A DNA stretch of 64,000 nucleotides, taken from NCBI GenBank assembly GCA_023512345.1, contig JAILZT010000005.1:1-64000 (forward strand), read 5' to 3'. The stretch comes from Paenibacillus sp. Its GTDB lineage: Bacteria; Bacillota; Bacilli; Paenibacillales; Paenibacillaceae. The notes under the pieces are model-generated. The model was given only the letters and a program-made list of their open reading frames with translations. It searched no databases and was not told the DNA's origin. Positions 38,492 to 49,094 of the stretch are shown piece by piece (the stretch's first letter is position 1; every line of letters begins with the position of its first letter). Both the position numbers and the translations under genes were made by a program.

Positions 38492-39496
38492 ATGAAGGAT
38501 GTAATCATTATCGGAGCGGGACCTTGCGGGCTATCTGCCGCTATCGAATGTCAACGCCAGGGCTTATCAAGCCTAATTATAGAAAAAAACTTTATCGTCC
38601 ACTCCATCTATTTATATCCGACCAACATGCAGTTCTTCAGTACAACCGAGTTGCTGGAAATCGGGAATGTTCCTTTTACATCCCCTAACGACAAACCTTA
38701 CCGCCACGAAGCCCTCGTATATTACCGGCGGGCAGCTAAACAGCATGGTCTTGAGATCGCCGCCTATGAGGAAGCGTTGAATGTAGAACCGCTTGAGGAC
38801 GGAAGCTTTTCCGTACATACATCGAACTTGCGAGGAGAACGGCAGGTTCACCATGCCGCGAATGTTGTTATTGCAACAGGTTATTTTGACCAGCCTAATC
38901 TAATTGGAATCCCAGGTGAGGAGTTGCCCAAAGTTACCCACTATTTCGGGGAAGCCCATCCTTATACGGGGATGAAGGTTACTGTAATTGGCGGCAGTAA
39001 CTCCGCAGTGGATGCGGCACTGGAGCTTATGCGTGTAGGAGCATCTGTTGATATAGTATACCGTGGAGACAGTATCTCAGATAATATCAAACCTTGGGTT
39101 CGCCCCATATTTGAGAGCATGGTACAAAAGGAAAAAATCACAATGCATCTTCAATCAAAGGTTACCGAAATTACTACAAACTCCGTGATTGTCACATCGA
39201 ACGAGGGCAAGACAACCATTCTTGACAATGATTTTGTACTGGCTCTGACCGGCTTCCGCCCGAGTCGTGTCCTGCTCTCCTCCGCCGGTGTCACCATGGA
39301 CGATGATATGGACAAACCTGCCTTCCATCCCGCTACAATGGAGAGCAATATCCCAGGTCTCTATGTCGCTGGTGTCATTGCTTCCGGACGGAATGCGAAT
39401 GAGGTCTTTATTGAAACCGGACGTGGCCACGGTAAACTGATCGCAGACCACATTGTGGAAAAGCGATTGTCTCGGGAAATGGAGCTGAAAAGTTAG
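38492..39496 (+). CDS. ypdA: YpdA-family FAD-dependent oxidoreductase (putative bacillithiol disulfide reductase)
   Basis: [88 protein letters not shown]. Confidence 0.92.
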   Translation: MKDVIIIGAGPCGLSAAIECQRQGLSSLIIEKNFIVHSIYLYPTNMQFFSTTELLEIGNVPFTSPNDKPYRHEALVYYRRAAKQHGLEIAAYEEALNVEPLEDGSFSVHTSNLRGERQVHHAANVVIATGYFDQPNLIGIPGEELPKVTHYFGEAHPYTGMKVTVIGGSNSAVDAALELMRVGASVDIVYRGDSISDNIKPWVRPIFESMVQKEKITMHLQSKVTEITTNSVIVTSNEGKTTILDNDFVLALTGFRPSRVLLSSAGVTMDDDMDKPAFHPATMESNIPGLYVAGVIASGRNANEVFIETGRGHGKLIADHIVEKRLSREMELKS

Positions 39497-39497
39497 T

Positions 39498-39941
39498 ATG
39501 GATATGACATCCTTACTCCTCCTCGGACTCGCCGCTCTAGGTGTGATCAGCAGTAATTCACCAATTACGATTGCTATGGTTTTCCTATTGCTGCTACGTG
39601 TACTGGGATGGGATCAGGCTTTTCCGTGGCTGGAAAAGAATGGCCTAACCCTAGGCATCATTATCCTTACGATTGGGGTTATGACACCACTAGCCAGCGG
39701 TAAAATTTCATTAGAAACCGTTGGACAGTCATTCCTTCATTGGAAATCACTATTGGCTATCGGCATCGGTATCCTCGTAGCTTATTTAGGCGGACGCGGA
39801 GCCGTATTAATGGGCAGCCAACCGACAATCGTAGCTGGACTCCTAATTGGCACCGTTATCGGTGTCGCTGTCTTCAAAGGCGTGCCGGTTGGCCCCCTAA
39901 TAGCAGCAGGTATTCTCTCCCTGCTAATTGGCAGAGTCTAA
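39498..39941 (+). CDS. DUF441 family membrane protein (YtwI-like)
   Basis: [73 protein letters not shown]. Confidence 0.92.
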   Translation: MDMTSLLLLGLAALGVISSNSPITIAMVFLLLLRVLGWDQAFPWLEKNGLTLGIIILTIGVMTPLASGKISLETVGQSFLHWKSLLAIGIGILVAYLGGRGAVLMGSQPTIVAGLLIGTVIGVAVFKGVPVGPLIAAGILSLLIGRV

Positions 39942-39949
39942 TAACATGG

Positions 39950-39999
39950 GTGTCCCCAAAGCCACATTTCTAGTGATGGCTGGGGGACATCTTTTTTTT
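39950..39999 (+). terminator. Terminator downstream of the ypdA/DUF441 genes
   Basis: gtccccaaagcca...tggctgggggac followed by tttttttt. Confidence 0.85.
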
Positions 40000-40241
40000 C
40001 ATTGGGTAAAATAGAAAGAGTGATCACCTCTGATGAGATGACCACTCTTCTGCTTATACGTATCTAACTTATCTACCGCTCATTAAAACCTTCGCTATTA
40101 ACTCCATAATATATACTACTATTCACTCCATACAAATTTACCGCAACATAACTCCCCTATCCACTGTTCCTACTACTCTGCTACTCCTTACTACTCTCCT
40201 TCTTCGTACTTTCCTGCTACATCGTCTACTTGTAATTGATA

Positions 40242-40426
40242 TAGTTGTACTTAGTACAACTAAAACCATTGTACTTGGAGAGTGTTACTTTTTAGTTGTA
40301 CTTTATGCAGTTATTTTTTCAATATAAGACCTTCTTGGCAGTCTAGAAACTTTATAGTTGTATAAAGTGCAATTAAAAGCCAAGGCGAGCTATTTTAACC
40401 CTAAATAAGTGTAAAAAGTACAACTA
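40242..40426. repeat. Array of four 21-bp dyads (TAGTTGTAC-TTA-GTACAACTA family)
   Basis: Dyads at 40242-40262 (perfect 9-bp arms), 40293-40313, 40355-40375, 40406-40426; spacing 51, 62, 51. Confidence 0.85.
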
Positions 40427-40499
40427 TATTAACCATTCTACTAAATTTTGTAAATCAACCACTTTACGCCATCCATTTTACAATAATTAGGTCTAAATG

Positions 40500-42251
40500 T
40501 TACCCGTCCAGCCGCTGAACGTTAAACAACCGAGCATAACTGCCCTCTTTTAAAATCATCAACTCATCATGTGTACCCTGCTCGGTAATTTCCCCGTTCT
40601 CGATCACAACAATCTGGTCTGCATGCGTGATCGTCGATAAACGATGAGCTACGATTAGTGTTGTTCGCTGGGACGAAAGGGATTGCAACGATTGCTGGAT
40701 CAAATGTTCAGACTCCAGATCTAACGCTGAGGTAGCCTCGTCTAGAATAAGTACCTTCGGATCTTTCAGGAATACCCGCGCAATCGCAACACGCTGCTTC
40801 TGTCCACCCGACAACTTAACTCCCCGCTCGCCTACCTCGGTGTCATAGCCTTGGGGAAGCTGTTCTATAAAATCATGAGCATTGGCCGCTTGTGCCGCAG
40901 AGATAATCTCCTTCTCCGAAGCATTCGGATTCCCGAACAAAATATTATCACGTACCGATCCGCTGAATAAAAAATTATCCTGCAGCACCATACCGACCGC
41001 TTTCCGCAGACTTTCCTGTGTCAAACCTTTAATATCTTGTCCATCCATTTTCAGGCTGCCTTCCTGAATGTCATAAAAACGCGGAATCAAACTAATGAGA
41101 GACGATTTCCCCCCACCGCTCATCCCCACAAAAGCAACCGTATCCCCAGGCTTAATATTCAGGTTAATGCTCTTCAGCACCCATTCATTCTCATCGTTAT
41201 ATTTAAACCATACGTTCTCAAATTCAATGGCTCCAGTTGCACCAATAAGCGGTCTCGCATCTGGTTCATCAACGATATCATAAGGCTCCTCCAACAACTC
41301 CAACACCCGCTCCAACGATGCAGAGGCCTGCGTCAAAACAGTAGAAGAATTGATTAAACGGCGCAGAGGTGCATACATTCTATCAAGGTAACCGAAGAAA
41401 GCAACAAAAGTTCCCAGAGTTAAATTACCGTGAATAACCTGATAACCCCCGTAACCAATAACCAGCAAAGGAGCAATATCTGTCAGCGTATTAATAATAG
41501 CGAAGGTGAATGCATTCCAGCGTGTCTGAGCCATGGCTTTATCCAAAAAATTTCCGTTAATTCCTTCGAATTTCTTCTGGTCCACTCGTTCCATGGTGAA
41601 GCTTCGGATAATAGAAATCCCTTGAATACGCTCGTGCAGATATCCCTGAATGCCGGCCAGCGCAGCCGAACGGTCTTTAGTCAACACTTTTAACCGCTTA
41701 TATAATGTATTAACAGCAATACCATACAGAGGTAAAATCGCAATAGATACGAGGGCAAGCACCGGATTCAGGTAAATCATGAACGCCAGCGCGAACAAGA
41801 GTGTGAACATATCCAGCCAAACATTCATCATCCCGACTTCAACGAGATTCTTGGTCTGTTCTACGTCATTGATGAATCGGGAGATCGCCTCCCCCACTTT
41901 GGTGTTCTGGTAATACCGCAGCGACAAACGCTGCATATGTCCATACAGCTTGTTACGCATATCAAATAAGACTCTGCTTGTGATAAGCTGGGCAAAATAT
42001 TGGCGGTAATACTCTACCGGCCCTCTAATGACTACAAATAATACTAAAGCTCCACCTAAGATAAGCATAAGCTGAGATACCCGATCTTCTACCGTCATCT
42101 GAGGGTTCAGCAAAAGATCGTCCACTACATACTTCATGATCATAGGCAGGGTTAACGGGATGCTAAATTTGATCATACCAATGAACAGCGTCAGTATAAT
42201 TAGTTTCATGTAAGGTCGTACAAAAGTAAAATATGATTTCCATTGTTTCAC
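40500..42251 (-). CDS. ABC transporter, fused permease/ATPase (multidrug/lipid exporter type)
   Basis: ABC membrane domain; Walker A VGMSGGGKSSLISL, LSGGQKQRVAIARVFL, LILDEATSALD. Confidence 0.95.
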   Translation of the reverse strand: MKQWKSYFTFVRPYMKLIILTLFIGMIKFSIPLTLPMIMKYVVDDLLLNPQMTVEDRVSQLMLILGGALVLFVVIRGPVEYYRQYFAQLITSRVLFDMRNKLYGHMQRLSLRYYQNTKVGEAISRFINDVEQTKNLVEVGMMNVWLDMFTLLFALAFMIYLNPVLALVSIAILPLYGIAVNTLYKRLKVLTKDRSAALAGIQGYLHERIQGISIIRSFTMERVDQKKFEGINGNFLDKAMAQTRWNAFTFAIINTLTDIAPLLVIGYGGYQVIHGNLTLGTFVAFFGYLDRMYAPLRRLINSSTVLTQASASLERVLELLEEPYDIVDEPDARPLIGATGAIEFENVWFKYNDENEWVLKSINLNIKPGDTVAFVGMSGGGKSSLISLIPRFYDIQEGSLKMDGQDIKGLTQESLRKAVGMVLQDNFLFSGSVRDNILFGNPNASEKEIISAAQAANAHDFIEQLPQGYDTEVGERGVKLSGGQKQRVAIARVFLKDPKVLILDEATSALDLESEHLIQQSLQSLSSQRTTLIVAHRLSTITHADQIVVIENGEITEQGTHDELMILKEGSYARLFNVQRLDG

Positions 42252-42375
42252 AGTTATTTTCTGTCCTCTCTATTAGCCATTCACACAACAATTGTTGACT
42301 TTTACTCCATACAGTGTTTTTATAATTTTAAGTCCTTAAGGACTATAGCAGTACCGTACCCTCAGGAGGATAACG

Positions 42376-42897
42376 ATGTCCAGACAATTTGTGACGGAAG
42401 CCGTCATGATGGCGATTTACGGCCAGCTTCTCGTACCGGGAAGCCCTGTAGAATATATTGTGCCATATACAAGTGTACTAGAACTTTACGAACTTCAGGA
42501 CAGTGAAGACCCGATAATGAATTTCCCAGAAGACGACGCGCATGTCAAAAGTAAAATCAAAGAACTTATCAACTACTTCGAAGAGCCCTTGAATAAGAAA
42601 AAAATCAATCGCTGCCTAGCAATGCCTTGGTCTAAAAGCTCAGCCATCCTGCTCGGCGGGAAGGTACAGTTGACCATCATCAACAGCATGGATACAGCAC
42701 CCTATGGAGAACTGTTCGATCCTATTGAAACGGAGCTTTTGCTAACCTCACAACGAGAAAAAGTACCTATTTTGACGGACCAATTCGAGTTGATCCAGCG
42801 TATCATCGAAGGCGGCGTTGCTGTTCAGGTGTATGATATTGATGATTTTGATTATGCCATCGAAGAAAGTTCGCGCAGCTCACTCACGGATAGCTAA
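42376..42897 (+). CDS. Hypothetical protein
   Basis: Intact ORF with RBS aggagg. Confidence 0.65.
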   Translation: MSRQFVTEAVMMAIYGQLLVPGSPVEYIVPYTSVLELYELQDSEDPIMNFPEDDAHVKSKIKELINYFEEPLNKKKINRCLAMPWSKSSAILLGGKVQLTIINSMDTAPYGELFDPIETELLLTSQREKVPILTDQFELIQRIIEGGVAVQVYDIDDFDYAIEESSRSSLTDS

Positions 42898-42937
42898 GGT
42901 CATTAAGCTGAAGTCTAATGAGTGGAGTTCATTATGA

Positions 42938-42966
42938 AAGCCCATGCTTTTAGCAAGGGCTTTTTT
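42938..42966 (+). terminator. Terminator after ORF 42376-42897
   Basis: aaagcccatgcttttagcaagggctttttt. Confidence 0.75.
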
Positions 42967-43024
42967 AGTGCATTCAGTGCGGCTTAGCTATAGGCTTATG
43001 GTTTGAATTATGTGGATCTACAAT

Positions 43025-43342
43025 TTAATCACTTGTTACAGTCTTAGCTTCGTACTTGTACTCAATATCATCCTCGGCCTCAGAGTATACCACAGATAGA
43101 CCGTACCCCTCCATATACCATAAGTCCTGCTCTTCCATATAAAACACAATACCCTCCTGTGTTGTCTCAATCATCGGGCGTGCGGGCGGTTCTATGGCTA
43201 TACCGAGCGAGAACCCGGGATGCAGTCCGCCGCCCGAACTATAACGCGGGAATAATCGAATATAATCTCCTTCAGCAACGCCTAACTCCCTTTTGAACCA
43301 GGAAGCAGCTCCTGAACTAATAACGATACTCATGGCTCTCAA
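43025..43342 (-). CDS. HesB/YadR/YfhF-family (IscA-like) protein
   Basis: ISSGAASWFKRELGVAEGDYIRLFPRYSSGGGLHPGFSLGIA. Confidence 0.85.
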   Translation of the reverse strand: MRAMSIVISSGAASWFKRELGVAEGDYIRLFPRYSSGGGLHPGFSLGIAIEPPARPMIETTQEGIVFYMEEQDLWYMEGYGLSVVYSEAEDDIEYKYEAKTVTSD

Positions 43343-43497
43343 CTCCTTTGTGTTCCTTCATCATACTTAAAAAATTGAATTTTACCAAATCAAAAAACTC
43401 CAAATTTCTATTTGACAAGATCTTAGCGTCAATGATAAACTCTGAACATAACTTAGCGACTTCAAGTTATTACCAAATTAACGAAAGGGTGAGAGCG

Positions 43498-43590
43498 GTG
43501 TTTAATCCATTACTGGACCGGAAATTTACTATTGTTGGAGATTTCATACAACTAAATACCGAAGCAGCCCGTGTGGTGAAACCTTTCTGA
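43498..43590 (+). CDS. Putative 30-aa leader peptide (BmrB-like) of the downstream ABC pair
   Basis: GTG start after aaagggtga; MFNPLLDRKFTIVGDFIQLNTEAARVVKPF*; followed by hairpins and a strong terminator before the bmrC-like gene. Confidence 0.6.
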   Translation: MFNPLLDRKFTIVGDFIQLNTEAARVVKPF

Positions 43591-43597
43591 AGCTAAT

Positions 43598-43724
43598 GCG
43601 ATTAACGTTTATCGCATCCTTATAGCCAATGAATTTTCCTTGCCCGGTGCTGCTTTGCACCGTGCGCATGATAAGCTCTAAATTCCAAGCATATCGTCCG
43701 TTTTCGGATGATATGCTTTTTTGT
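43598..43724 (+). promoter_or_regulatory. Attenuator region: upstream hairpins plus terminator before the ABC pair
   Basis: gcgat..atcgc and cggtgc..gcaccg hairpins, then aagcatatcgtccg-tttt-cggatgatatgctt followed by tttttg. Confidence 0.7.
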
Positions 43725-43775
43725 GTGTTCTAGAGCTAAACCACTATTACATTAACCCGAAAGAAGGGATTTACT

Positions 43776-45524
43776 GTGTTTTCAGTTCTTAAAGATCTCG
43801 GATGGTTCTTTCGCCGAGAAAAAAAACGTTATGTGATTGGTCTCGTCCTGCTTATTGCAGCGGGTGTTCTGGAACTCCTTCCTCCACGCCTCTTGGGCAA
43901 TGCCATTGACGAAATTGTAAGTGGTACAATAACAGCGGCATCCTTAACCAAGTATATTGCTATGATCGTGGCCATGCTGCTGATTATCTATTGGATCACG
44001 TACATATGGATGCACAAGCTGTTTGGCGGGTCCAATCTCGTGGAACGACTGTTGCGTTCTCGGTATATGAACCATTTGATGACAATGACACCTTCCTTCT
44101 TCGAGAGAAATCGTACAGGCGATTTAATGGCTCGTGCAACCAATGATATTCGTGCCGTCTCCGCTACTGTTGGCTTCGGTATGCTGACACTTGTAGACTC
44201 CACGATTTTCCTTTCAGTCGTGCTGCTGGCCATGGGTTTTCTCGTCAGCTGGAAGCTTACACTGGCTGCAGTATTACCACTTCCACTTATAGCAGTAGCC
44301 ATGATTTTTTATGGCAGAGCTATTCATGACCGTTATAGTCTTGCACAGGATGCCTTCGGAGATATGAATGATCAAGTGCTTGAATCCGTCTCGGGCGTAC
44401 GTGTTATCCGTGCCTATGTACAGGAACGATTGGATGAAAAGCGATTCTCCGACATCACGGAAGACGTATATCGTAAAAATATGGCCGTAGCACGTGTTGA
44501 TGCCTTTTTCGAGCCTACGATTCGCCTATGTGTCGGGTTAAGTTACATCATCGGCCTCACCTATGGGATCTATCTAGTATTCCGCAACCAAATTACTTTA
44601 GGTGATCTAGTCTCCTTTAATATGTATCTGGGAATGATTGTATGGCCTATGTTCGCTATAGGTGAGCTGATCAATATTATGCAGCGCGGTGGTGCTTCGC
44701 TTGAGCGTATTGATGAGACTACGAACACCAAGCCAGATGTGATGGATATCGCCCAACCGACTCAAGTTGCTAGCCCAACACGTATTGAGTTAAACAACGT
44801 GACTTTCCGTTATCCAACATCAACCGTCGATAATCTAAGTAATGTAAGCTTATCCCTATCCCAAGGAGAAACGCTTGGCATTGTTGGCCGTACCGGCAGC
44901 GGGAAATCCACACTCTTGAAGCAGCTTCTCCATGAATATCCAACGGGTACCGGTGATATATTGATATCCGATGTACCTATTGAACACATCACACTTGACC
45001 AGTTGCATAGCTGGATGGGTTACGTACCACAGGAGCAGATCCTCTTCTCCAAAACCGTTCGAGAGAATATTCAGTTTGGCTACGACAACGCCAGTGATGA
45101 AAGAATATTGGATGCTATTACTGCAGCCGCCTTCCAAAATGACCTCGGTACGCTTTCCGATGGACTAGACACACTGGTTGGTGAACGCGGGGTCTCCCTC
45201 TCAGGGGGTCAGAAGCAACGTGTTTCTCTCTCAAGGGCCTTTATCTCTAATCCAGATATTCTAATCTTGGATGATGCTCTTTCCGCGGTCGATGCACGAA
45301 CTGAAGCCCGAATTATTGAGAATATCCGCCAGCAAAGATCTGGGAAAACCACATTGATCTCCACACACCGACTGTCTGCGATTGAACATGCAGATCAAAT
45401 CGTTGTTTTGGATAATGGATACATTACGGAGCGGGGGACCCACCAAGAACTACTTGATCTAAATGGCTGGTACCGTGAACAGTATGATCGCCAACAAGTG
45501 GAGAATAACTTATCGAATGACTAA
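43776..45524 (+). CDS. ABC transporter half (YheI/BmrC-like)
   Basis: ABC membrane domain; GRTGSGKSTLLKQL, LSGGQKQRVSLSRAF, LILDDALSAVDARTE (degenerate catalytic Glu position, DD). Confidence 0.88.
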   Translation: MFSVLKDLGWFFRREKKRYVIGLVLLIAAGVLELLPPRLLGNAIDEIVSGTITAASLTKYIAMIVAMLLIIYWITYIWMHKLFGGSNLVERLLRSRYMNHLMTMTPSFFERNRTGDLMARATNDIRAVSATVGFGMLTLVDSTIFLSVVLLAMGFLVSWKLTLAAVLPLPLIAVAMIFYGRAIHDRYSLAQDAFGDMNDQVLESVSGVRVIRAYVQERLDEKRFSDITEDVYRKNMAVARVDAFFEPTIRLCVGLSYIIGLTYGIYLVFRNQITLGDLVSFNMYLGMIVWPMFAIGELINIMQRGGASLERIDETTNTKPDVMDIAQPTQVASPTRIELNNVTFRYPTSTVDNLSNVSLSLSQGETLGIVGRTGSGKSTLLKQLLHEYPTGTGDILISDVPIEHITLDQLHSWMGYVPQEQILFSKTVRENIQFGYDNASDERILDAITAAAFQNDLGTLSDGLDTLVGERGVSLSGGQKQRVSLSRAFISNPDILILDDALSAVDARTEARIIENIRQQRSGKTTLISTHRLSAIEHADQIVVLDNGYITERGTHQELLDLNGWYREQYDRQQVENNLSND

Positions 45525-45543
45525 TTCAGCAAACATTTAGGGG

Positions 45544-47628
45544 GTGTCACCGTTGACACAAAGTACAGGCAAACGCCTGCTGCACTATGCATTAACTGCT
45601 AAAAAAACCTTTATCTCTGCCCTTTTATTACTATCCATTGGTGTAGGAGCAGAACTTGCAGGTCCTTTTATCGCCAAGAATATGATCGACAATCATATGC
45701 TGGCTATTGAAAAGCCCTATTACCAGACAAATTCACAGGATGAGGCAGCTGTTTACAACGGGAATTTATATAAACGTGCTGACCGATTTGAGCCGGGTGA
45801 AACTAAAGGTCAGGAGATTCGCCTGCTACAAGCAGGAAGAAGCTTCTACTTTATTAACGAACCCGTACCACAACCTGAGGGTGAGCGAACTTTCCGTAAT
45901 GGTGAACTGCATATTGAGCGCGGTGACAATGAAGTTATTTATCCAGCCACCAAACTATCGGCTGACGAGCTCTTTGCTTTTTATAAGCCAGAACTTCCAG
46001 GTATGTATGAGCTGGTAGGATTGTATGCAATGTTTCTAGTGATATCCATCTTCGCTGAATTTGGCAAAACCTACTGGCTGCAATCATCAGCCAATCAGGT
46101 AATTCGAAAGCTTCGAACCGACGTATATGCCCATATTCAGCGTCTTCCCGTATACTTTTTCGATAACTTACCTGCGGGCAAGGTTGTATCCAGAGTGACC
46201 AATGATACTGAAGCCATCAAGGATCTATTCATTGCAGTTCTATCTAATTTCAGCACAGGTATTATCAATCTTATCGGTGTCTATATAGCATTGTTTCTGC
46301 TCGACATTCGATTGGGCCTGATCAGCTTGTTCATTATACCGATTCTGGTGCTGTGGATTGTGTTCTACCGAAAAGTGGCTACCAAATACAATACAATTAT
46401 TCGCTCACGCCTTAGTGAGATCAACGCGATCATCAATGAATCCATTCAGGGGATGTCAATCATCCGTATCTTCCGACGTCAGAAGCAGCGGCGTGAAGAG
46501 TTCGAAAACCTCAACGATGATTACCTGAAATACCAAAATAAAATGCTTAACCTAAATGCCTTCACTTCCCACAACCTAGTCAATTCGTTGCGCAGCTTTT
46601 CCTTTGTGCTGGTGTTATGGTATTTCGGCTTTGGCAGTCTAGACGGCAACACTTTTGTTTCCTTGGGTGTACTTTATGCCTTCGTCGATGTTCTCGGACG
46701 TATGTTTCACCCGATTACAGGGATGGTGAATCAGCTGGCTAATTTGGATACATCCATGGTATCCGCAGGTCGTCTTTTCACACTTATGGATGAACCCGGA
46801 GAAGCTGTAACGGACGGATCAATGCCACGCTATAAGGGGAATGTGGTCTTTAAGGATGTCTCCTTTGCCTACAAAAAAGACTTCGTCCTTCGTGACATTT
46901 CATTCGAGGCCCGTTCAGGGCAAACAGTCGCACTTGTGGGTCATACAGGCTCGGGCAAAAGCTCTATTATTAACCTGTTATTCCGCTTCTATGATCCTCA
47001 GCAAGGGACAATCACGATAGATGGTCAAGAGGTCAAATCCATTCCTAAGCAGTGGCTGCGCAGCCATATGGGAATTGTACTTCAGGACCCATATCTATTC
47101 ACAGGTACAATTGCTTCCAACGTGAGTCTAGGTGATGAAAGGATTTCACGCGAACGAGTGGAACGTGCTTTGCGTGAGGTCGGTGCGGATAAGTTACTCT
47201 CCCATCTGCCGCAAGGGTTCGATGAGCCTGTAGTAGAAAAAGGAAGTACTCTTTCTGCGGGACAGCGACAGCTGATTTCATTCGCACGTGCCCTATCCTT
47301 CGATCCTGCAATTCTTATTCTTGATGAAGCTACTTCAAATATCGACACCGAGACGGAAAGTATTATTCAAGAGGCACTTGAGGTTCTCAAAAAGGGCCGG
47401 ACTACCTTCATTATCGCTCACCGGTTGTCTACAATTAGAAGTGCTGATCAGATACTCGTTCTGCATCACGGTGAAATTGTGGAACGCGGCAACCATGACG
47501 AACTTATGTCACTTGGTGGCAGATACTTCCGTATGTATCAGCTTCAGGTGGGTGCCATCGCTGCAAGCAATGGAACTAATCTCACCCAAATCCCAGCTCT
47601 TCAGCATGCTCCTGAGGGAAGCTTCTAA
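45544..47628 (+). CDS. ABC transporter half (YheH/BmrD-like)
   Basis: Long N-terminal insert after TM1; GHTGSGKSSIINLLFRF, LSAGQRQLISFARAL, LILDEATSNIDTETE. Confidence 0.88.
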   Translation: MSPLTQSTGKRLLHYALTAKKTFISALLLLSIGVGAELAGPFIAKNMIDNHMLAIEKPYYQTNSQDEAAVYNGNLYKRADRFEPGETKGQEIRLLQAGRSFYFINEPVPQPEGERTFRNGELHIERGDNEVIYPATKLSADELFAFYKPELPGMYELVGLYAMFLVISIFAEFGKTYWLQSSANQVIRKLRTDVYAHIQRLPVYFFDNLPAGKVVSRVTNDTEAIKDLFIAVLSNFSTGIINLIGVYIALFLLDIRLGLISLFIIPILVLWIVFYRKVATKYNTIIRSRLSEINAIINESIQGMSIIRIFRRQKQRREEFENLNDDYLKYQNKMLNLNAFTSHNLVNSLRSFSFVLVLWYFGFGSLDGNTFVSLGVLYAFVDVLGRMFHPITGMVNQLANLDTSMVSAGRLFTLMDEPGEAVTDGSMPRYKGNVVFKDVSFAYKKDFVLRDISFEARSGQTVALVGHTGSGKSSIINLLFRFYDPQQGTITIDGQEVKSIPKQWLRSHMGIVLQDPYLFTGTIASNVSLGDERISRERVERALREVGADKLLSHLPQGFDEPVVEKGSTLSAGQRQLISFARALSFDPAILILDEATSNIDTETESIIQEALEVLKKGRTTFIIAHRLSTIRSADQILVLHHGEIVERGNHDELMSLGGRYFRMYQLQVGAIAASNGTNLTQIPALQHAPEGSF

Positions 47629-47650
47629 TCCATGGAAACTTGATGTTTCC

Positions 47651-47688
47651 AAAAGCCCCGGCCCATTGTAATGGTGCCGGGGCTTTTG
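47651..47688. terminator. Terminator after the BmrD-like gene
   Basis: aaaagccccggc...gccggggctttt. Confidence 0.85.
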
Positions 47689-47757
47689 TTGTTATTGTGT
47701 ACGGAACATTCGTTCTGTATAATGAAAATTAATACATATGAGCGGAGTGATCAAACG

Positions 47758-49008
47758 TTGATCAACTACTTAATTACCAAAAAACAGGCCAGACTGTTCC
47801 TACTGCAACATCAGCAGCTAAATCCTTCCATCCTTTCAGGCTCGAAACAAAGTATTTACGATTATATTAGACGTGTGGGATGTATACAGTATGATCCACT
47901 TAGCATTACAGGCCATAATCATGAACTTGTTCTCCAGGCCCGTATCCCGGGATTCACCCCAGAGCTGGTACAGGAACTCCTCTATCAGGACCGGTTGCTA
48001 ATCGATGGCTGGGATAAGAATATGTCCATATATTGCACAGAGGATTGGCCTTATTTTCAGCGGAGCCGTGAGCTTGCAACCTCTCGATATGAAAGGAATA
48101 GTGAGATCATGGCAACCGTTGAACGTGTTCGCCGGGAATTAACGGAACGAGGTCCTCTCTCCTCTCTGGATTTGGAGGGAAAAGACAAAATCAACTGGGC
48201 CTGGGCTCCAGCCCGTCTCTCCCGCGCAGCGTTGGAAAGTATGTATTTCTGGGGAGAGTTGGTCATACATCATCGAGTTCATACCCGACGTTATTACGAT
48301 TTCACGACCAGATTACTGCCTGAATCCATCCTTGAACGTCAAGATCCTAATGAAACAGAAGATCAGTATTACGATTGGTATGTATTACGGCGAATTGGCA
48401 GTATCGGACTTCAATGGAACAGATCGGGCGATGGTTGGTTGGGTATTAACGGATTGAAGAGCAAGGAGAGAACAGGTGCCGTCCAGCGATTGCTGCATAC
48501 CGACAAGATCAGGGAAGTAAATGTTGAGGGAATCAAACTCCCTTTCTATATCAGAAGTATTGATGCACCTGTTCTAGAGGGGATTTTAGAGGAAACAAAT
48601 GAACATGGGGAAGATTATTCAATTACATCAACCGCCACTGCACTTGCTCCCTTGGATAATTTACTGTGGGACCGAGAGCTGATCAAACAGCTCTTTGATT
48701 TTGAGTATCGCTGGGAAGTCTACAAACCAGCAGCGGAGCGGCAATACGGTTATTATGTACTGCCACTGCTGTATGGAGACCGATTCGTAGCCAGAATTGA
48801 GCCCGTCATGGATAAAAAAAGTGGAATCTTAACCATCATTAATTGGTGGTGGGAACTGGGAGAAAGCTTATCCCCAGAGCTGACACTTGCAATCAGGGAC
48901 GCTATGATTTCCTTGGCTCGTTGCGTGAGAGCGAACTCTGTTCAGTTCCTGCCCGAGGTCGTAACTAAATCAGGATTACAGGAGCTTATAATAATGATGC
49001 CAGAATAA
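47758..49008 (+). CDS. Winged-helix DNA-binding / crosslink-repair family protein (YcaQ-like)
   Basis: RRVGCIQYDPLSITGHNHELVLQARIPGFTPELVQELLYQDRLLIDGWDKNMSIYCTEDWPYF. Likely TTG start at 47758. Confidence 0.85.
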   Translation: MINYLITKKQARLFLLQHQQLNPSILSGSKQSIYDYIRRVGCIQYDPLSITGHNHELVLQARIPGFTPELVQELLYQDRLLIDGWDKNMSIYCTEDWPYFQRSRELATSRYERNSEIMATVERVRRELTERGPLSSLDLEGKDKINWAWAPARLSRAALESMYFWGELVIHHRVHTRRYYDFTTRLLPESILERQDPNETEDQYYDWYVLRRIGSIGLQWNRSGDGWLGINGLKSKERTGAVQRLLHTDKIREVNVEGIKLPFYIRSIDAPVLEGILEETNEHGEDYSITSTATALAPLDNLLWDRELIKQLFDFEYRWEVYKPAAERQYGYYVLPLLYGDRFVARIEPVMDKKSGILTIINWWWELGESLSPELTLAIRDAMISLARCVRANSVQFLPEVVTKSGLQELIIMMPE

Positions 49009-49051
49009 GAACGCTCTCCGTTTGAGAGAAGAATTCTAGGTGTTAATGTGA

Positions 49052-49088
49052 AAAAAGAACGGCCTCCCTTTAGAGAGCCGTTCTTTTT
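49052..49088. terminator. Bidirectional terminator between convergent genes
   Basis: aagaacggc...gccgttcttttt. Confidence 0.8.
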
Positions 49089-49094
49089 ATGTAG

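Noticed and set aside
38473-38688. ORF 38473-38688(+) overlapping the ypdA start
   Set aside because: Out-of-frame overlap with the clearly recognisable YpdA-family CDS.
43348-43590. Full 80-aa ORF 43348-43590(+)
   Set aside because: The better-supported start is the internal GTG at 43498 with an RBS; the upstream part is AT-rich with no RBS and overlaps the likely promoter region.
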